Below are positions 1 through 8,061 of a DNA stretch of 64,000 bases, piece by piece. Source of the DNA: CALBZG01 sp964486295 (lineage in GTDB: Bacteria > Bacillota > Clostridia > Peptostreptococcales > Anaerovoracaceae). Positions within the stretch are counted from its first letter, which is position 1; each line of letters begins with the position of its first letter. The DNA lies in assembly GCA_964486295.1 (NCBI GenBank), contig CAZAMF010000003.1, positions 185,544 through 249,543 of the forward strand, given 5' to 3'. The position numbers and the translations under genes are program-made. The notes under the pieces are model-generated. The model made no database searches and was not told where the DNA came from. It saw nothing but the letters and a program-made list of their open reading frames with translations.

Positions 1-1073
1 AGGTAGAGGTGAACCTGACCAAGTTAAGGCATAATATCGAAGAAATAGTGAAAAGAAGCGGGGATCTCGGAATTGAAATAGCCGGAGTCATCAAAGGATT
101 TTCGGGCATTCCGGAAGTCAGTATGCAATTTGAAAAAGCCGGCTGTTCCTTATTGGCCTCTTCGAGACTGGAACAACTGAGAGCCGCCCGTGAAGCCGGA
201 TGCCGGCTTCCGTTCCTGCTCATCAGGATCCCGATGCTTTCTGAAGCGGAGGAAACGGTAGCGCTGACAGATATCAGCCTGAACAGCGAGCCTGTGGTGC
301 TGGAGGCGCTGAACAGGGCAGCCGGGAAACAGGCGAAGACACACGGCGTCATTCTGATGGCGGATCTTGGAGACCTTAGGGAGGGCTTCTGGGATAAGGA
401 AGAAATGATCCGCACAGCGGTACAGGTCGAAAAGGAAATGAAAAACCTGACGCTGGAAGGGATTGGCACAAATCTCGGATGCTATGGTTCTGTCGAGGCC
501 ACTCCGGAAAAATTACAGGAGCTTGTGGACCTGGCGGATGCCATTGGGGAGAAGATCGGCAGGAAGCTAAGGTTTGTGTCGGGCGGTGCGACAACGTCGC
601 TGCCAAGAATAATCGAAGGGAATATGCCTGATGGGATCAATATGCTCAGGGTCGGTGAAGGGATCATTCTGGCTAAAGATCTCAGGGACCTTTGGGGTTA
701 TGACATGAGCTATATGTATCAGGACGCATTCACCTTGAAGGCCGAAGTCATAGAAGTAAAAGATAAACCGAGCTATCCTCAGGGCAAAATCATGTTCGAC
801 GCTTTCGGGAATACACCCGAGTATGTTGATAGAGGCGTCAGGAGACGAGCGTTGCTTGCCATCGGAAAAGTCGACTATGCTTTCCCGGAAAGCATTTTTC
901 CAAGAATGAAGGGTGTGGAAGTATTGGGTGCGTCCAGCGATCATACGATTTTGGACATAGAAGAAGCCGAGAGTGAAATAAAAGTCGGGGATGTGCTGGA
1001 ATTCGATTTGTGTTATGCAACAATCGTTTTTGTTACGAATGCCCAAAGCGTCCAAATTGTATGTGTGGAATAG
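1..1073 (+). CDS. orr: PLP-dependent ornithine/alanine racemase family protein, 5' end cut off by window
   Basis: This is a fold-III pyridoxal-phosphate racemase resembling clostridial ornithine racemase, which converts L- to D-ornithine at the entry of oxidative ornithine fermentation. The PLP lysine is seen in the motif VIKGFSG near visible residue 29, followed by LLIRIPML, DLGDLREG and LRVGEGI blocks typical of the Orr/YhfX-like group. The frame is open through base 1, and the GTG at position 9 has no ribosome site; the family normally has a short strand (P-x-V-E-V-N-L-x-K-L-R-x-N) before it, so the true start lies a few codons outside the window. The visible part ends at a normal stop, so only the N-terminus is missing. 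A generic alanine racemase-like function cannot be excluded. No ornithine aminomutase genes are adjacent. Confidence 0.8.
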   Translation, partial: VEVNLTKLRHNIEEIVKRSGDLGIEIAGVIKGFSGIPEVSMQFEKAGCSLLASSRLEQLRAAREAGCRLPFLLIRIPMLSEAEETVALTDISLNSEPVVLEALNRAAGKQAKTHGVILMADLGDLREGFWDKEEMIRTAVQVEKEMKNLTLEGIGTNLGCYGSVEATPEKLQELVDLADAIGEKIGRKLRFVSGGATTSLPRIIEGNMPDGINMLRVGEGIILAKDLRDLWGYDMSYMYQDAFTLKAEVIEVKDKPSYPQGKIMFDAFGNTPEYVDRGVRRRALLAIGKVDYAFPESIFPRMKGVEVLGASSDHTILDIEEAESEIKVGDVLEFDLCYATIVFVTNAQSVQIVCVE

Positions 1074-1118
1074 TTTGACCATACGGGCTTTAAAAAGGCC
1101 GTGTAAAGGGCATTTTCG

Positions 1119-1147
1119 TTGACAAATGAATGTTTTTACATTATAAT
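1119..1147 (+). promoter_or_regulatory. sigma-A promoter of greA operon
   Basis: Perfect -35 TTGACA (1119-1124) and perfect -10 TATAAT (1142-1147) are separated by 17 bp. It lies about 50 bp upstream of greA and drives greA, probably with read-through into lysS. Confidence 0.85.
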
Positions 1148-1197
1148 ATCACGATGTTACATACGTAAACGACTGAACAGTCGAAAGGAGATTATAC

Positions 1198-1746
1198 ATG
1201 GCGGAAGAAATACTACTAACCAGAGAGGGTTATGAGAAAGTCGTAGCAGAGCATGACGAACTGGTATCGGTAAAACGGCAGGAAGTGGCCGAAAGAATAA
1301 AGGAAGCGATTTCTTACGGAGACATTTCAGAAAATGCCGAATACGATTCGGCCAAAAATGAGCAGGCAGAATTGGAAGAACGTATTCTCAAACTGGAAAA
1401 CATGATCCGTCTGGCAAAAATTATAGATGAGGAAGATATTTCAGACGAAAAAGTCAACTTTGGACTGAAGGTTCGGGTTAAAGATCAAAAGACAAAAGAA
1501 GTCAGCGAGTTTGTTATTGTCGGCGCCACTGAGGCGGATCCTTTCGAAGGAAAAATTTCAAACGAATCACCCATCGGAAAGGCTCTTCTCGGACGTAAAA
1601 AAGGCGACATTGCTGAAGTTTCGGTTCCTGACGGTATTGTAAAATTTAAGATCATGGACATCAGCAAGGCTGATGAAAACCATAAAGACAATAAGGCGGA
1701 TGACCAGAAAGGCCTCAAAAAGAACGGCGTTAAAACTGCGAAATAA
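1198..1746 (+). CDS. greA: Transcription elongation factor GreA
   Basis: GreA rescues backtracked RNA polymerase by stimulating cleavage of the nascent RNA 3' end. The protein has the N-terminal coiled-coil with the acidic tip (SYGDISENAEYDSAKNEQ, residues about 38-55) that carries the catalytic Asp/Glu pair, and the C-terminal FKBP-like domain with SNESPIGKALLGRKKGD. Its start is set by a good AAAGGAG site before ATG 1198. At 182 aa it is about 20 residues longer than typical GreA because of a charged lysine/aspartate-rich tail after residue 157. It sits between its own strong promoter and lysS, 75 bp away, a common greA-lysS arrangement in Firmicutes. Confidence 0.97.
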   Translation: MAEEILLTREGYEKVVAEHDELVSVKRQEVAERIKEAISYGDISENAEYDSAKNEQAELEERILKLENMIRLAKIIDEEDISDEKVNFGLKVRVKDQKTKEVSEFVIVGATEADPFEGKISNESPIGKALLGRKKGDIAEVSVPDGIVKFKIMDISKADENHKDNKADDQKGLKKNGVKTAK

Positions 1747-1821
1747 AATAGACTGCAGGATGCCAGCCCGGAAAAAGTTTGTGTCAAAGTAAAAAGAACA
1801 AAAATTAGATGAGGTGGAATA

Positions 1822-3372
1822 ATGTCTACAGAAATAAAGAATCAAGACGAAGTCATCGGCGCTGCTGAAGAGGAAATCGAAACCTCTGAGGAAAGCTTGA
1901 ATGAACAAAGACGCATCAGAAGAGAAAAACTGAAGAAGCTCCAGGATATGGGCAGAAATCCTTTTCTGGTAGAAACCTGGAATGTGGATAGTCACAGCTT
2001 GGAAATCAAAGAAAAATTTGATGAAATGGAAGGCAAGCATGTCAGCATTGCCGGGCGTATCATGGCCAACCGCCATATGGGAAAAGCTTCCTTTATTGAT
2101 ATCCAGGACAAGAGCGGACGGATACAATGCTATATCCGTCAGGACGGCATCGGCCCGGATGAGTACGAAATATTTCTCACCTACGATATAGGTGATATTG
2201 TCGGCATAGAGGGAGAAGTGTTCAAGACAAAACACGGCGAGGTATCAGTCAAGACATCCAGACTCGTGCTTCTTTCAAAATCCCTGCAGGTGCTGCCGAA
2301 TAAGTTTAAAGGCCTGAAGGATCAGGACATCCGTTACAGACAGAGATATGTCGACCTGGTCATGAATCAGGATGTCAGGGATGTTTTCTACATGCGCTCT
2401 AAAATCGTGCATGAAATCAAGAGAGTGCTGGAGGAGGATTATCATTTCCTGGAAGTTGATACACCGATTCTGACCACCATCGCCGGGGGAGCCAATGCCC
2501 GGCCTTTCAAAACACACCATAATACCCTGGATCTGGACATGAAACTCCGTATATCCAACGAGCTTTATTTGAAGAGACTGATCGTAGGCGGTCTAGATCG
2601 CGTATACGAAATGGGCAAAATGTTCCGGAATGAAGGGATGGACAGAAACCATAATCCTGAATTTACATCCATGGAATGTTATATGGCTTACGGCAATATG
2701 GAAAGTGTAATGGAAGTGACTGAAAATGTTGTTTCCAAAGCGGCTTTGGTAGCAACCGGGTCGATGGTCATTGAGTATCAGGGAAAAACATTCGACCTGA
2801 CGCCTCCATGGCGCAGACTGAATATGGCGGATGCCGTAAAAGAAATAACCGGCGTGGATTTTTCAAAAATCGAAACCGATGAAGAAGCCAGGGCGGCTGC
2901 GGTTGCGGCTGGCATGAGCCCGAATGAAGTCAGAAAAGCGACTCGCGGCCTTCTGATTGCTGAAATGTTCGAAGAGTTCTGCGAAGATGCACCGGGTTAT
3001 CTGGACGGGCCGGTATTCATCGTCGGACACCCGGTGGAAATTTCTCCGCTAGCAAAAAGAGATCCTGAGGATCCGAGAATAACCAGAAGATTCGAAGCCT
3101 ATATCAATGGCTGGGAAGTGGCAAATGCTTTCTCGGAACTCAACGATCCCATCGACCAATATCAGAGATTTAAGGAACAGCAGGCAGCTTTGGAAGGCGG
3201 CGACGAAGAAGCCCATCCGATGGATGAGGATTTCGTCAATGCTCTGGAGGTCGGCCTTCCTCCAACCGGAGGCCTGGGCATCGGCATCGACAGAGTGATC
3301 ATGCTGATCACCAATGCGCCTTCGATCAGGGACATTATCCTGTTCCCGACCATGAAACCGATAGAAAAATAA
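1822..3372 (+). CDS. lysS: Lysyl-tRNA synthetase, class II
   Basis: Charges tRNA-Lys with lysine. The 516-aa protein has an N-terminal OB-fold anticodon-binding domain (about residues 70-165) and a class II catalytic core with motif 2 around FRNEGMDRNHNPEF and the motif 3 arginine in GLGIGIDRVIML near the C-terminus. A roughly 25-residue acidic N-terminal segment precedes the conserved RREKL region; the ATG at 1822 is preceded by a GAGGTGG ribosome site. It follows greA by 75 bp without a visible terminator, so the two are probably co-transcribed. Length and motifs are ordinary for bacterial LysS. Confidence 0.97.
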   Translation: MSTEIKNQDEVIGAAEEEIETSEESLNEQRRIRREKLKKLQDMGRNPFLVETWNVDSHSLEIKEKFDEMEGKHVSIAGRIMANRHMGKASFIDIQDKSGRIQCYIRQDGIGPDEYEIFLTYDIGDIVGIEGEVFKTKHGEVSVKTSRLVLLSKSLQVLPNKFKGLKDQDIRYRQRYVDLVMNQDVRDVFYMRSKIVHEIKRVLEEDYHFLEVDTPILTTIAGGANARPFKTHHNTLDLDMKLRISNELYLKRLIVGGLDRVYEMGKMFRNEGMDRNHNPEFTSMECYMAYGNMESVMEVTENVVSKAALVATGSMVIEYQGKTFDLTPPWRRLNMADAVKEITGVDFSKIETDEEARAAAVAAGMSPNEVRKATRGLLIAEMFEEFCEDAPGYLDGPVFIVGHPVEISPLAKRDPEDPRITRRFEAYINGWEVANAFSELNDPIDQYQRFKEQQAALEGGDEEAHPMDEDFVNALEVGLPPTGGLGIGIDRVIMLITNAPSIRDIILFPTMKPIEK

Positions 3373-3387
3373 ACCAATCCAAAACAG

Positions 3388-3450
3388 AATAATGAAGTGC
3401 ACCATCAGTCTTACCGGAGACCTGCGGTACTGCGTGGGCACTTTATTGTT
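3388..3450 (+). other. Long imperfect hairpin in lysS-asnS intergenic region
   Basis: A 13-bp stem (3388-3400 with 3438-3450, two G-U pairs) encloses a 37-nt loop containing a further small hairpin (GTCT/AGAC). It lies 37 bp upstream of asnS. There is no uninterrupted T-run after it, so it is not a classical terminator; it may be a processing site, a weak terminator or a leader structure. Confidence 0.4.
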
Positions 3451-3487
3451 TATCTGTAATTAATATTTACAATCCAAGGAGCTTCAA

Positions 3488-4882
3488 ATGAAAGATATCG
3501 AATTAAAGGAACTGTTCGAGAAAGCAGATCAGTACAAGGACCGTGAAATAACTGTAAGAGGCTGGGTAAGGACCAACAGGGATTCCAATAAGTTCGGCTT
3601 TATCGAACTCAACGACGGAACGGCATTTAAATCACTGCAAGTTGTTTACGAGGAAAACATTATTTCAAATTTCAGCGAGATTGCCAAAGCCCCTATCGCT
3701 TCGGCCCTGATGGTCAAAGGTGATTTTGTACTGACTCCGGAAGCAAAGCAGCCATTTGAGATAAAAGCTAAAGAAATTGTGGTGGAAGCGGGTTCTGACG
3801 CCGACTATCCTCTGCAAAAGAAAAAACATTCCATGGAATTTTTGAGGGAAATCGCGCATCTGAGGCCGAGAAGCAATACTTTTTCGGCAGTGTTCAGAGT
3901 ACGTTCACTGGTGGCTTATGCGATCCATCAGTTTTTCCAGGAAAACGGTTTTGTTTATGTTCACACTCCAATCATAACAGGCAGCGACTGCGAAGGGGCC
4001 GGCGAGATGTTCAAAGTCACCACGCTGGATCTGAACCATATTCCGATGACAGAAGACGGGAAGATCGACTTCAGCCAGGACTTCTTCGGGAAGGAGACCG
4101 GTATGACGGTTTCCGGCCAGCTGGAGGCCGAAACGTTTGCTCTCGCATTCAGGAAAGTCTACACATTCGGTCCGACCTTCCGAGCTGAAAATTCAAATAC
4201 CGCAAGGCACGCTTCCGAATTCTGGATGATCGAGCCGGAGGTTGCCTTTGCCGATCTGGAAGACAATATGCGTCTGGCGGAGGCGATGATCAAGTATATT
4301 ATCAGGGAAGTTCTGGTAAAAGCACCGAATGAAATGAATTTCTTCAATAGTTTCATTGATAAAGGACTTCTGGAAAGGCTGGATAACATCATCAACTCCG
4401 ACTTCGGAAGGGTGACCTACACCGAAGCCGTGGATATTCTGAAAAAGGCCGACAAGGATTTTCAGTATCCTGTCCAGTGGGGAATCGATCTCCAGACGGA
4501 GCATGAACGGTATCTGACGGAAGAGGTATTCAAAAAACCGCTTTTCGTCACCGACTATCCTAAAGATATCAAGGCTTTCTACATGCGGATGAACGATGAC
4601 GGCAGAACAGTTGCCGCTTGTGACCTGCTGGTACCGGGCGTCGGCGAGATCATTGGTGGGTCCCAGAGAGAAGAGCGTTATGACGCCCTTGTGGGCCGCA
4701 TGAAGGAAATGGGCTTGGACCCGGAGGATTACAACTGGTATCTGGACCTCAGAAAGTATGGCGGTGTCAAACATGCGGGATACGGACTGGGGTTTGAACG
4801 GATCATCATGTATATTACCGGGATGGGCAATATCAGAGATGTGCTGCCTTTCCCAAGGACACCGAAGTCTGCGGAGTTTTAG
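3488..4882 (+). CDS. asnS: Asparaginyl-tRNA synthetase, class IIb
   Basis: Charges tRNA-Asn directly with asparagine. The 464-aa protein has an N-terminal OB-fold (VRGWVRTNRDSNKFGFIELNDG) and a class II core with motif 2 in FRAENSNTARHASEFWM and motif 3 in GYGLGFERIIMYITG. The segment MTVSGQLEAETFALAF is typical of AsnRS rather than AspRS. The start at 3488 has an AAGGAG site 5 nt upstream (CCAAGGAGCTTCAAATG). It follows lysS by 115 bp containing a long hairpin, and is followed after 4 bp by a small membrane-protein gene, suggesting a run-on transcript. Confidence 0.97.
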   Translation: MKDIELKELFEKADQYKDREITVRGWVRTNRDSNKFGFIELNDGTAFKSLQVVYEENIISNFSEIAKAPIASALMVKGDFVLTPEAKQPFEIKAKEIVVEAGSDADYPLQKKKHSMEFLREIAHLRPRSNTFSAVFRVRSLVAYAIHQFFQENGFVYVHTPIITGSDCEGAGEMFKVTTLDLNHIPMTEDGKIDFSQDFFGKETGMTVSGQLEAETFALAFRKVYTFGPTFRAENSNTARHASEFWMIEPEVAFADLEDNMRLAEAMIKYIIREVLVKAPNEMNFFNSFIDKGLLERLDNIINSDFGRVTYTEAVDILKKADKDFQYPVQWGIDLQTEHERYLTEEVFKKPLFVTDYPKDIKAFYMRMNDDGRTVAACDLLVPGVGEIIGGSQREERYDALVGRMKEMGLDPEDYNWYLDLRKYGGVKHAGYGLGFERIIMYITGMGNIRDVLPFPRTPKSAEF

Positions 4883-4886
4883 CCTT

Positions 4887-5324
4887 ATGAACAAATTTTT
4901 GACGGCGGTCAGGGAAGGTTTTATCAAGGGCCTGACCACCGGATTGTTTTTGTTGAAAATCATGATCCCGGTATATCTGGCGGTAGTCCTGTTCAAATAC
5001 TCTCCTTTCATGCCATGGCTCCAGAAGGTTTGCGAGCCGGCAATGAAAATATTCAACCTTCCGGCGGAAGCGGTGGTCCCAATCATAACAGGAGCATTTA
5101 CCGATGAATACGGTGTTGTGGCCGCTTTGGGCGGCTTTAATTTTACGACCGCTGCTATCACAACGATTGCGATGATCACTCTCACGTTCCATTCCATCCC
5201 TGTTGAAAGTGCAATTGCCCAGAAAATCGGGCTTTCACCGGTCCGCTTCGGTGCCCTTCGATTTTTGGCGGCCGTACTGTTCGGCATCATGACCGGCTGG
5301 ATCGGAGGTGTTGTGACAGGATGA
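4887..5324 (+). CDS. Small membrane protein with nucleoside-recognition/Gate domain (first of pair)
   Basis: A 145-aa hydrophobic protein with about four membrane segments and the Gate fold seen in nucleoside transporters and in SpmA/SpmB and YjiG/YjiH pairs (GAFTDEYGVVAALGG, TTIAMITLTFHSIPVE). The transported or sensed molecule is unknown. A longer reading frame extends back into asnS, but the ATG at 4887 just after the asnS stop gives the natural N-terminus MNKFLTAVREGF. Its stop overlaps the next gene by ATGA, so the two halves are translationally coupled and likely form one complex. No signal peptide beyond the first membrane helix is seen. Confidence 0.8.
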   Translation: MNKFLTAVREGFIKGLTTGLFLLKIMIPVYLAVVLFKYSPFMPWLQKVCEPAMKIFNLPAEAVVPIITGAFTDEYGVVAALGGFNFTTAAITTIAMITLTFHSIPVESAIAQKIGLSPVRFGALRFLAAVLFGIMTGWIGGVVTG

Positions 5325-5812
5325 CTGCAACCTGGGATGTTATATTGAATGAAATGCTGATGGGAAGCTTGTCCACGGTGCTGAATCTGCTTAAAGTTAT
5401 GGTGCCGCTGATGATTACCATTCAGCTTTTGATGGCTTATGAACTCATCGAGAAGCTGGCCGTGAAAATGGAAGGGCTAGGCCGGCTGATGGGGATATCG
5501 AAAAACGCGATGTTCCCGCTTTTAGTGGCTGTCGTTATGGGAGTGAGCTATGGCGCGGGCACCATCATTGAGCTGAATAAGGCCAATCCCATTTCCAGTA
5601 AAGATCTTGCTCTGATCGGTGTTTTTATGTATTTATGCCACGGCGTCATAGAAACCGCAATGCTGATGGGAGTGGCCGGAGCTTCGGTTCCGATCATCAC
5701 TGCTGGAAGACTCCTTGTCGCTTTTTTGGTAACGGCGATTCTGGCAAGGACAAAGTTTTTTAGAAAACTGAATAATGAAATTCCAGTCCGTGCTGCTGTG
5801 GACCGACAATAA
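5321..5812 (+). CDS. Small membrane protein with nucleoside-recognition/Gate domain (second of pair)
   Basis: A 163-aa membrane protein of the same Gate superfamily as its upstream partner, with about four to five helices and the conserved segment GVSYGAGTIIELNKANPIS followed by GVFMYLCHGVIETAML. It begins in an ATGA overlap with the preceding gene, which strongly suggests coupled translation and a two-component membrane assembly comparable with SpmA/SpmB or YjiG/YjiH. The substrate is not known for this group, so no transport function should be assigned. It is followed by an independent promoter for the EF-G-like gene. Confidence 0.8.
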   Translation: MTATWDVILNEMLMGSLSTVLNLLKVMVPLMITIQLLMAYELIEKLAVKMEGLGRLMGISKNAMFPLLVAVVMGVSYGAGTIIELNKANPISSKDLALIGVFMYLCHGVIETAMLMGVAGASVPIITAGRLLVAFLVTAILARTKFFRKLNNEIPVRAAVDRQ

Positions 5813-5818
5813 AAGGCG

Positions 5819-5847
5819 TTGCCATTCAAATACTCGAATGATATAAT
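5819..5847 (+). promoter_or_regulatory. sigma-A promoter of EF-G-like gene
   Basis: -35 TTGCCA (5819-5824) and perfect -10 TATAAT (5842-5847) with a 17-bp spacer, about 50 bp before the ATG at 5896. Confidence 0.75.
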
Positions 5848-5895
5848 TGATTGCACTATGTGCTTTGTGATAATAAATTTTTGGGAGGTCTTAAA

Positions 5896-7836
5896 ATGAA
5901 AGGCTACAATAGCGACAGTATAAGGAACGTTGCCTTGCTGGGTCATGGCGGCTGTGGAAAGACTACTTTCCTGGAAGCCGCATTACTTGCCACGGGCGTC
6001 CTCAGCAGGCTGGGACGCGTAGAAGACGGAAACACTGTGTCCGACTATGACAAAATGGAAATTGAAAAGGGCCATTCGATCGGGCTGTCTATCGTGCCGG
6101 TTGAGTATAACAAGGTAAAAATCAACTTTCTCGACACGCCGGGATTTTTTGATTTTATCGGAGAAGTAAATTCAGCGCTGAGAGCGGCGGAAGCAGCACT
6201 CATCATGGTCGATGCATCATCCGGCATTCAGGTTGGAACCGAAAAGGCCTGGAACAGCTGCAGACAATTTGATATTCCGAAGATTTTTGTAATAACCAAG
6301 ACTGACAAAGAAAATGTTGATATAGGCCAGATTGTTGAAGATCTGAAAGCGAAGTTTGGTACTTCGGTTGTCACTTTGGACGACAAAGACGCGTTGAACG
6401 AAGCCATTGCCGAGACTGATGAAGCCCTGCTGGACAAGTTTTTCGGCGGCGAAGAGTTCACGGAAGAAGAATTCAATCAGGGCTTGGCAAAAGGCATTGC
6501 CGCAGGGAGCATCGCTCCAGTGATTTCCTGTTCATCCATCAAAGGGCAGGGCGTCAAGGAGGTCCTCGATCATATTATCAATTTAGTGCCGAAGGCGAAA
6601 GACCATGCTCCGTATAAAGCTTTGGACGCAAATGATAAGGATATAGAAGTCAAATGTGACGAAAACGGAAAACTTGCCGGATTTGTATTTAAGACCATTG
6701 CCGATCCGTTCCTTGGCAAGATAAATCTCATTAAAGTTATATCCGGAAAATTCAACCAGGGAATCGAAGTATATAATACAAGAACCGAAAAAACCGAAAA
6801 ACTGGGTTCTCTGTTTTTCCTCAGAGGAAAGACTCAGGGAGAAGCCGGTACCGCGCTGGCCGGGGATATCGTGGCAGCCGCCAAATTGCAGATGACTCAG
6901 ACGGGCGATACCCTTTGTGAAAAGGCCCATATCGTTAAATTCCCTCCTATTGAATTCCCTCAGCCGTCGTTTTTCCTTGCGGTCGAACCAAATTCCAAAG
7001 GCGATGATGAAAAAGTATCTTCAGGCCTCACAAAGCTCATGGAAGAAGATCCTTCTTTCGTGCTTGAGAGAAATATCGAGACGCATCAGACATTGCTTGG
7101 CGGACAAGGAGAACAGCAGTTGGGCGTCATCACTGCGAAGCTCAAAGACAAGTTTGGTGTGGATGTACATACTGTTCCAAGAAAAATCGCATACAGAGAG
7201 ACTATTAAAGGAAGATCCGACGTTCAGGGAAAACACAAGAAGCAGTCCGGAGGAGCGGGTCAGTACGGGGATGTTCATATCAAGTTCATGCCGTCCGAAC
7301 AGGAATTCGAGTTTTCTGAAGAACTTTTCGGTGGGTCTGTACCTAAAAACTATGTTCCCGCTGTAGAAAAAGGACTCAGGGAATGTATGGACAAAGGCCC
7401 TCTTGCGGGTTGTAAAGTAGTTAACGTCAGGGCTGTCCTGTATGATGGTTCCTACCATGATGTGGATTCCAATGAAATGGCTTTCAAGATTGCCGCTTCT
7501 CTGGCATTTAAGAAGGGGATCGTTGAAGCCAAGCCTTGCCTGCTGGAACCTGTGATGCACCTGGAGATCTTTGTTCAGGACGAATACATGGGCGATGTGA
7601 TGGGCGATATGAACAAGAGAAGAGGTAAAATTCTCGGAATGGAGCCTCAGGCTTCCGGAGGGCAGAAACTGGTCGCAGAAGCACCGCAGGCTGAACTGTT
7701 CGATTATGCTGTAGCGCTTCGCTCTATGACACAAGCAAGAGGATATTTCACAATGTCTTTTGAAAGATATGAGGAAGTGCCTGCACACCTTGCAGAAAAG
7801 ATCATCGCTGAATATAAATCCGACGAAGAAGCATAA
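5896..7836 (+). CDS. Elongation factor G-like translational GTPase (EF-G2 type)
   Basis: A translation-factor GTPase of the EF-G family. It has the P-loop GHGGCGKTT near residue 16, the G3 element DTPGFFDF, the G4 motif TKTD (Thr in place of the usual Asn), domain II, and domains III-V with GDVMGDMNKRRGKILGME as in EF-G. At 646 aa it is about 45 residues shorter than housekeeping EF-G (about 690 aa), and the P-loop differs from the canonical AHIDAGKTT. It therefore looks like the EF-G2/FusA-like paralogue, whose role is uncertain; some relatives bind GTP without clear translocase activity. A 15-codon upstream extension exists, but GGGAGG before ATG 5896 fixes the start. It is monocistronic between its promoter and a strong terminator. 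Confidence 0.85.
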   Translation: MKGYNSDSIRNVALLGHGGCGKTTFLEAALLATGVLSRLGRVEDGNTVSDYDKMEIEKGHSIGLSIVPVEYNKVKINFLDTPGFFDFIGEVNSALRAAEAALIMVDASSGIQVGTEKAWNSCRQFDIPKIFVITKTDKENVDIGQIVEDLKAKFGTSVVTLDDKDALNEAIAETDEALLDKFFGGEEFTEEEFNQGLAKGIAAGSIAPVISCSSIKGQGVKEVLDHIINLVPKAKDHAPYKALDANDKDIEVKCDENGKLAGFVFKTIADPFLGKINLIKVISGKFNQGIEVYNTRTEKTEKLGSLFFLRGKTQGEAGTALAGDIVAAAKLQMTQTGDTLCEKAHIVKFPPIEFPQPSFFLAVEPNSKGDDEKVSSGLTKLMEEDPSFVLERNIETHQTLLGGQGEQQLGVITAKLKDKFGVDVHTVPRKIAYRETIKGRSDVQGKHKKQSGGAGQYGDVHIKFMPSEQEFEFSEELFGGSVPKNYVPAVEKGLRECMDKGPLAGCKVVNVRAVLYDGSYHDVDSNEMAFKIAASLAFKKGIVEAKPCLLEPVMHLEIFVQDEYMGDVMGDMNKRRGKILGMEPQASGGQKLVAEAPQAELFDYAVALRSMTQARGYFTMSFERYEEVPAHLAEKIIAEYKSDEEA

Positions 7837-7859
7837 AGACAATCCCAAATTGTTTCCTA

Positions 7860-7888
7860 GCCCGGGAGAAAAATCCCGGGCCTTTTAT
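7860..7888 (+). terminator. Intrinsic terminator after EF-G-like gene
   Basis: Perfect 8-bp GC-rich stem GCCCGGGA/TCCCGGGC (7860-7867, 7874-7881), 6-nt A-rich loop, then CTTTTATT. Confidence 0.9.
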
Positions 7889-7972
7889 TATCCGAAAGCG
7901 AGGAGGCGGCCACCGGAACCTACGGAATGAGTCCGCTTCTATGTGAAAAAACACTAAACAAAGAGAAAAATA

Positions 7973-7990
7973 TTTGTGAACATTCACAAA
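7973..7990. promoter_or_regulatory. Perfect 18-bp palindrome, candidate operator of ilv operon
   Basis: TTTGTGAA-CA-TTCACAAA (7973-7990) ends 4 bp before the -35 box of the ilvB promoter. TTGTGA half-sites are used by CRP/FNR-type regulators and by Rex, but the spacing here (2 bp between 8-bp arms) is shorter than a standard Rex or CRP site. The regulator is unknown. Confidence 0.6.
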
Positions 7991-7994
7991 AACA

Positions 7995-8022
7995 TTGACA
8001 TATTTTGTGCTTGATATATAAT
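7995..8022 (+). promoter_or_regulatory. sigma-A promoter of ilvBNCD
   Basis: Perfect TTGACA (7995-8000) and TATAAT (8017-8022) with a 16-bp spacer; about 40 bp before the ilvB start. The short leader leaves no room for a T-box or leader-peptide attenuator. Confidence 0.8.
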
Positions 8023-8061
8023 GTAATGTAATGTTTAAAAACGGGAAGGGGGCGAAATAAT

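Noticed and set aside
4193..5290. Long minus-strand frame opposite asnS and the Gate-domain genes
   Set aside because: Shadow of real genes with clear motifs on the plus strand.
7837..8061. T-box or leader peptide for the ilv operon
   Set aside because: The promoter lies only about 40 bp from the ilvB start, leaving no space for such a leader, and no specifier structure is seen.
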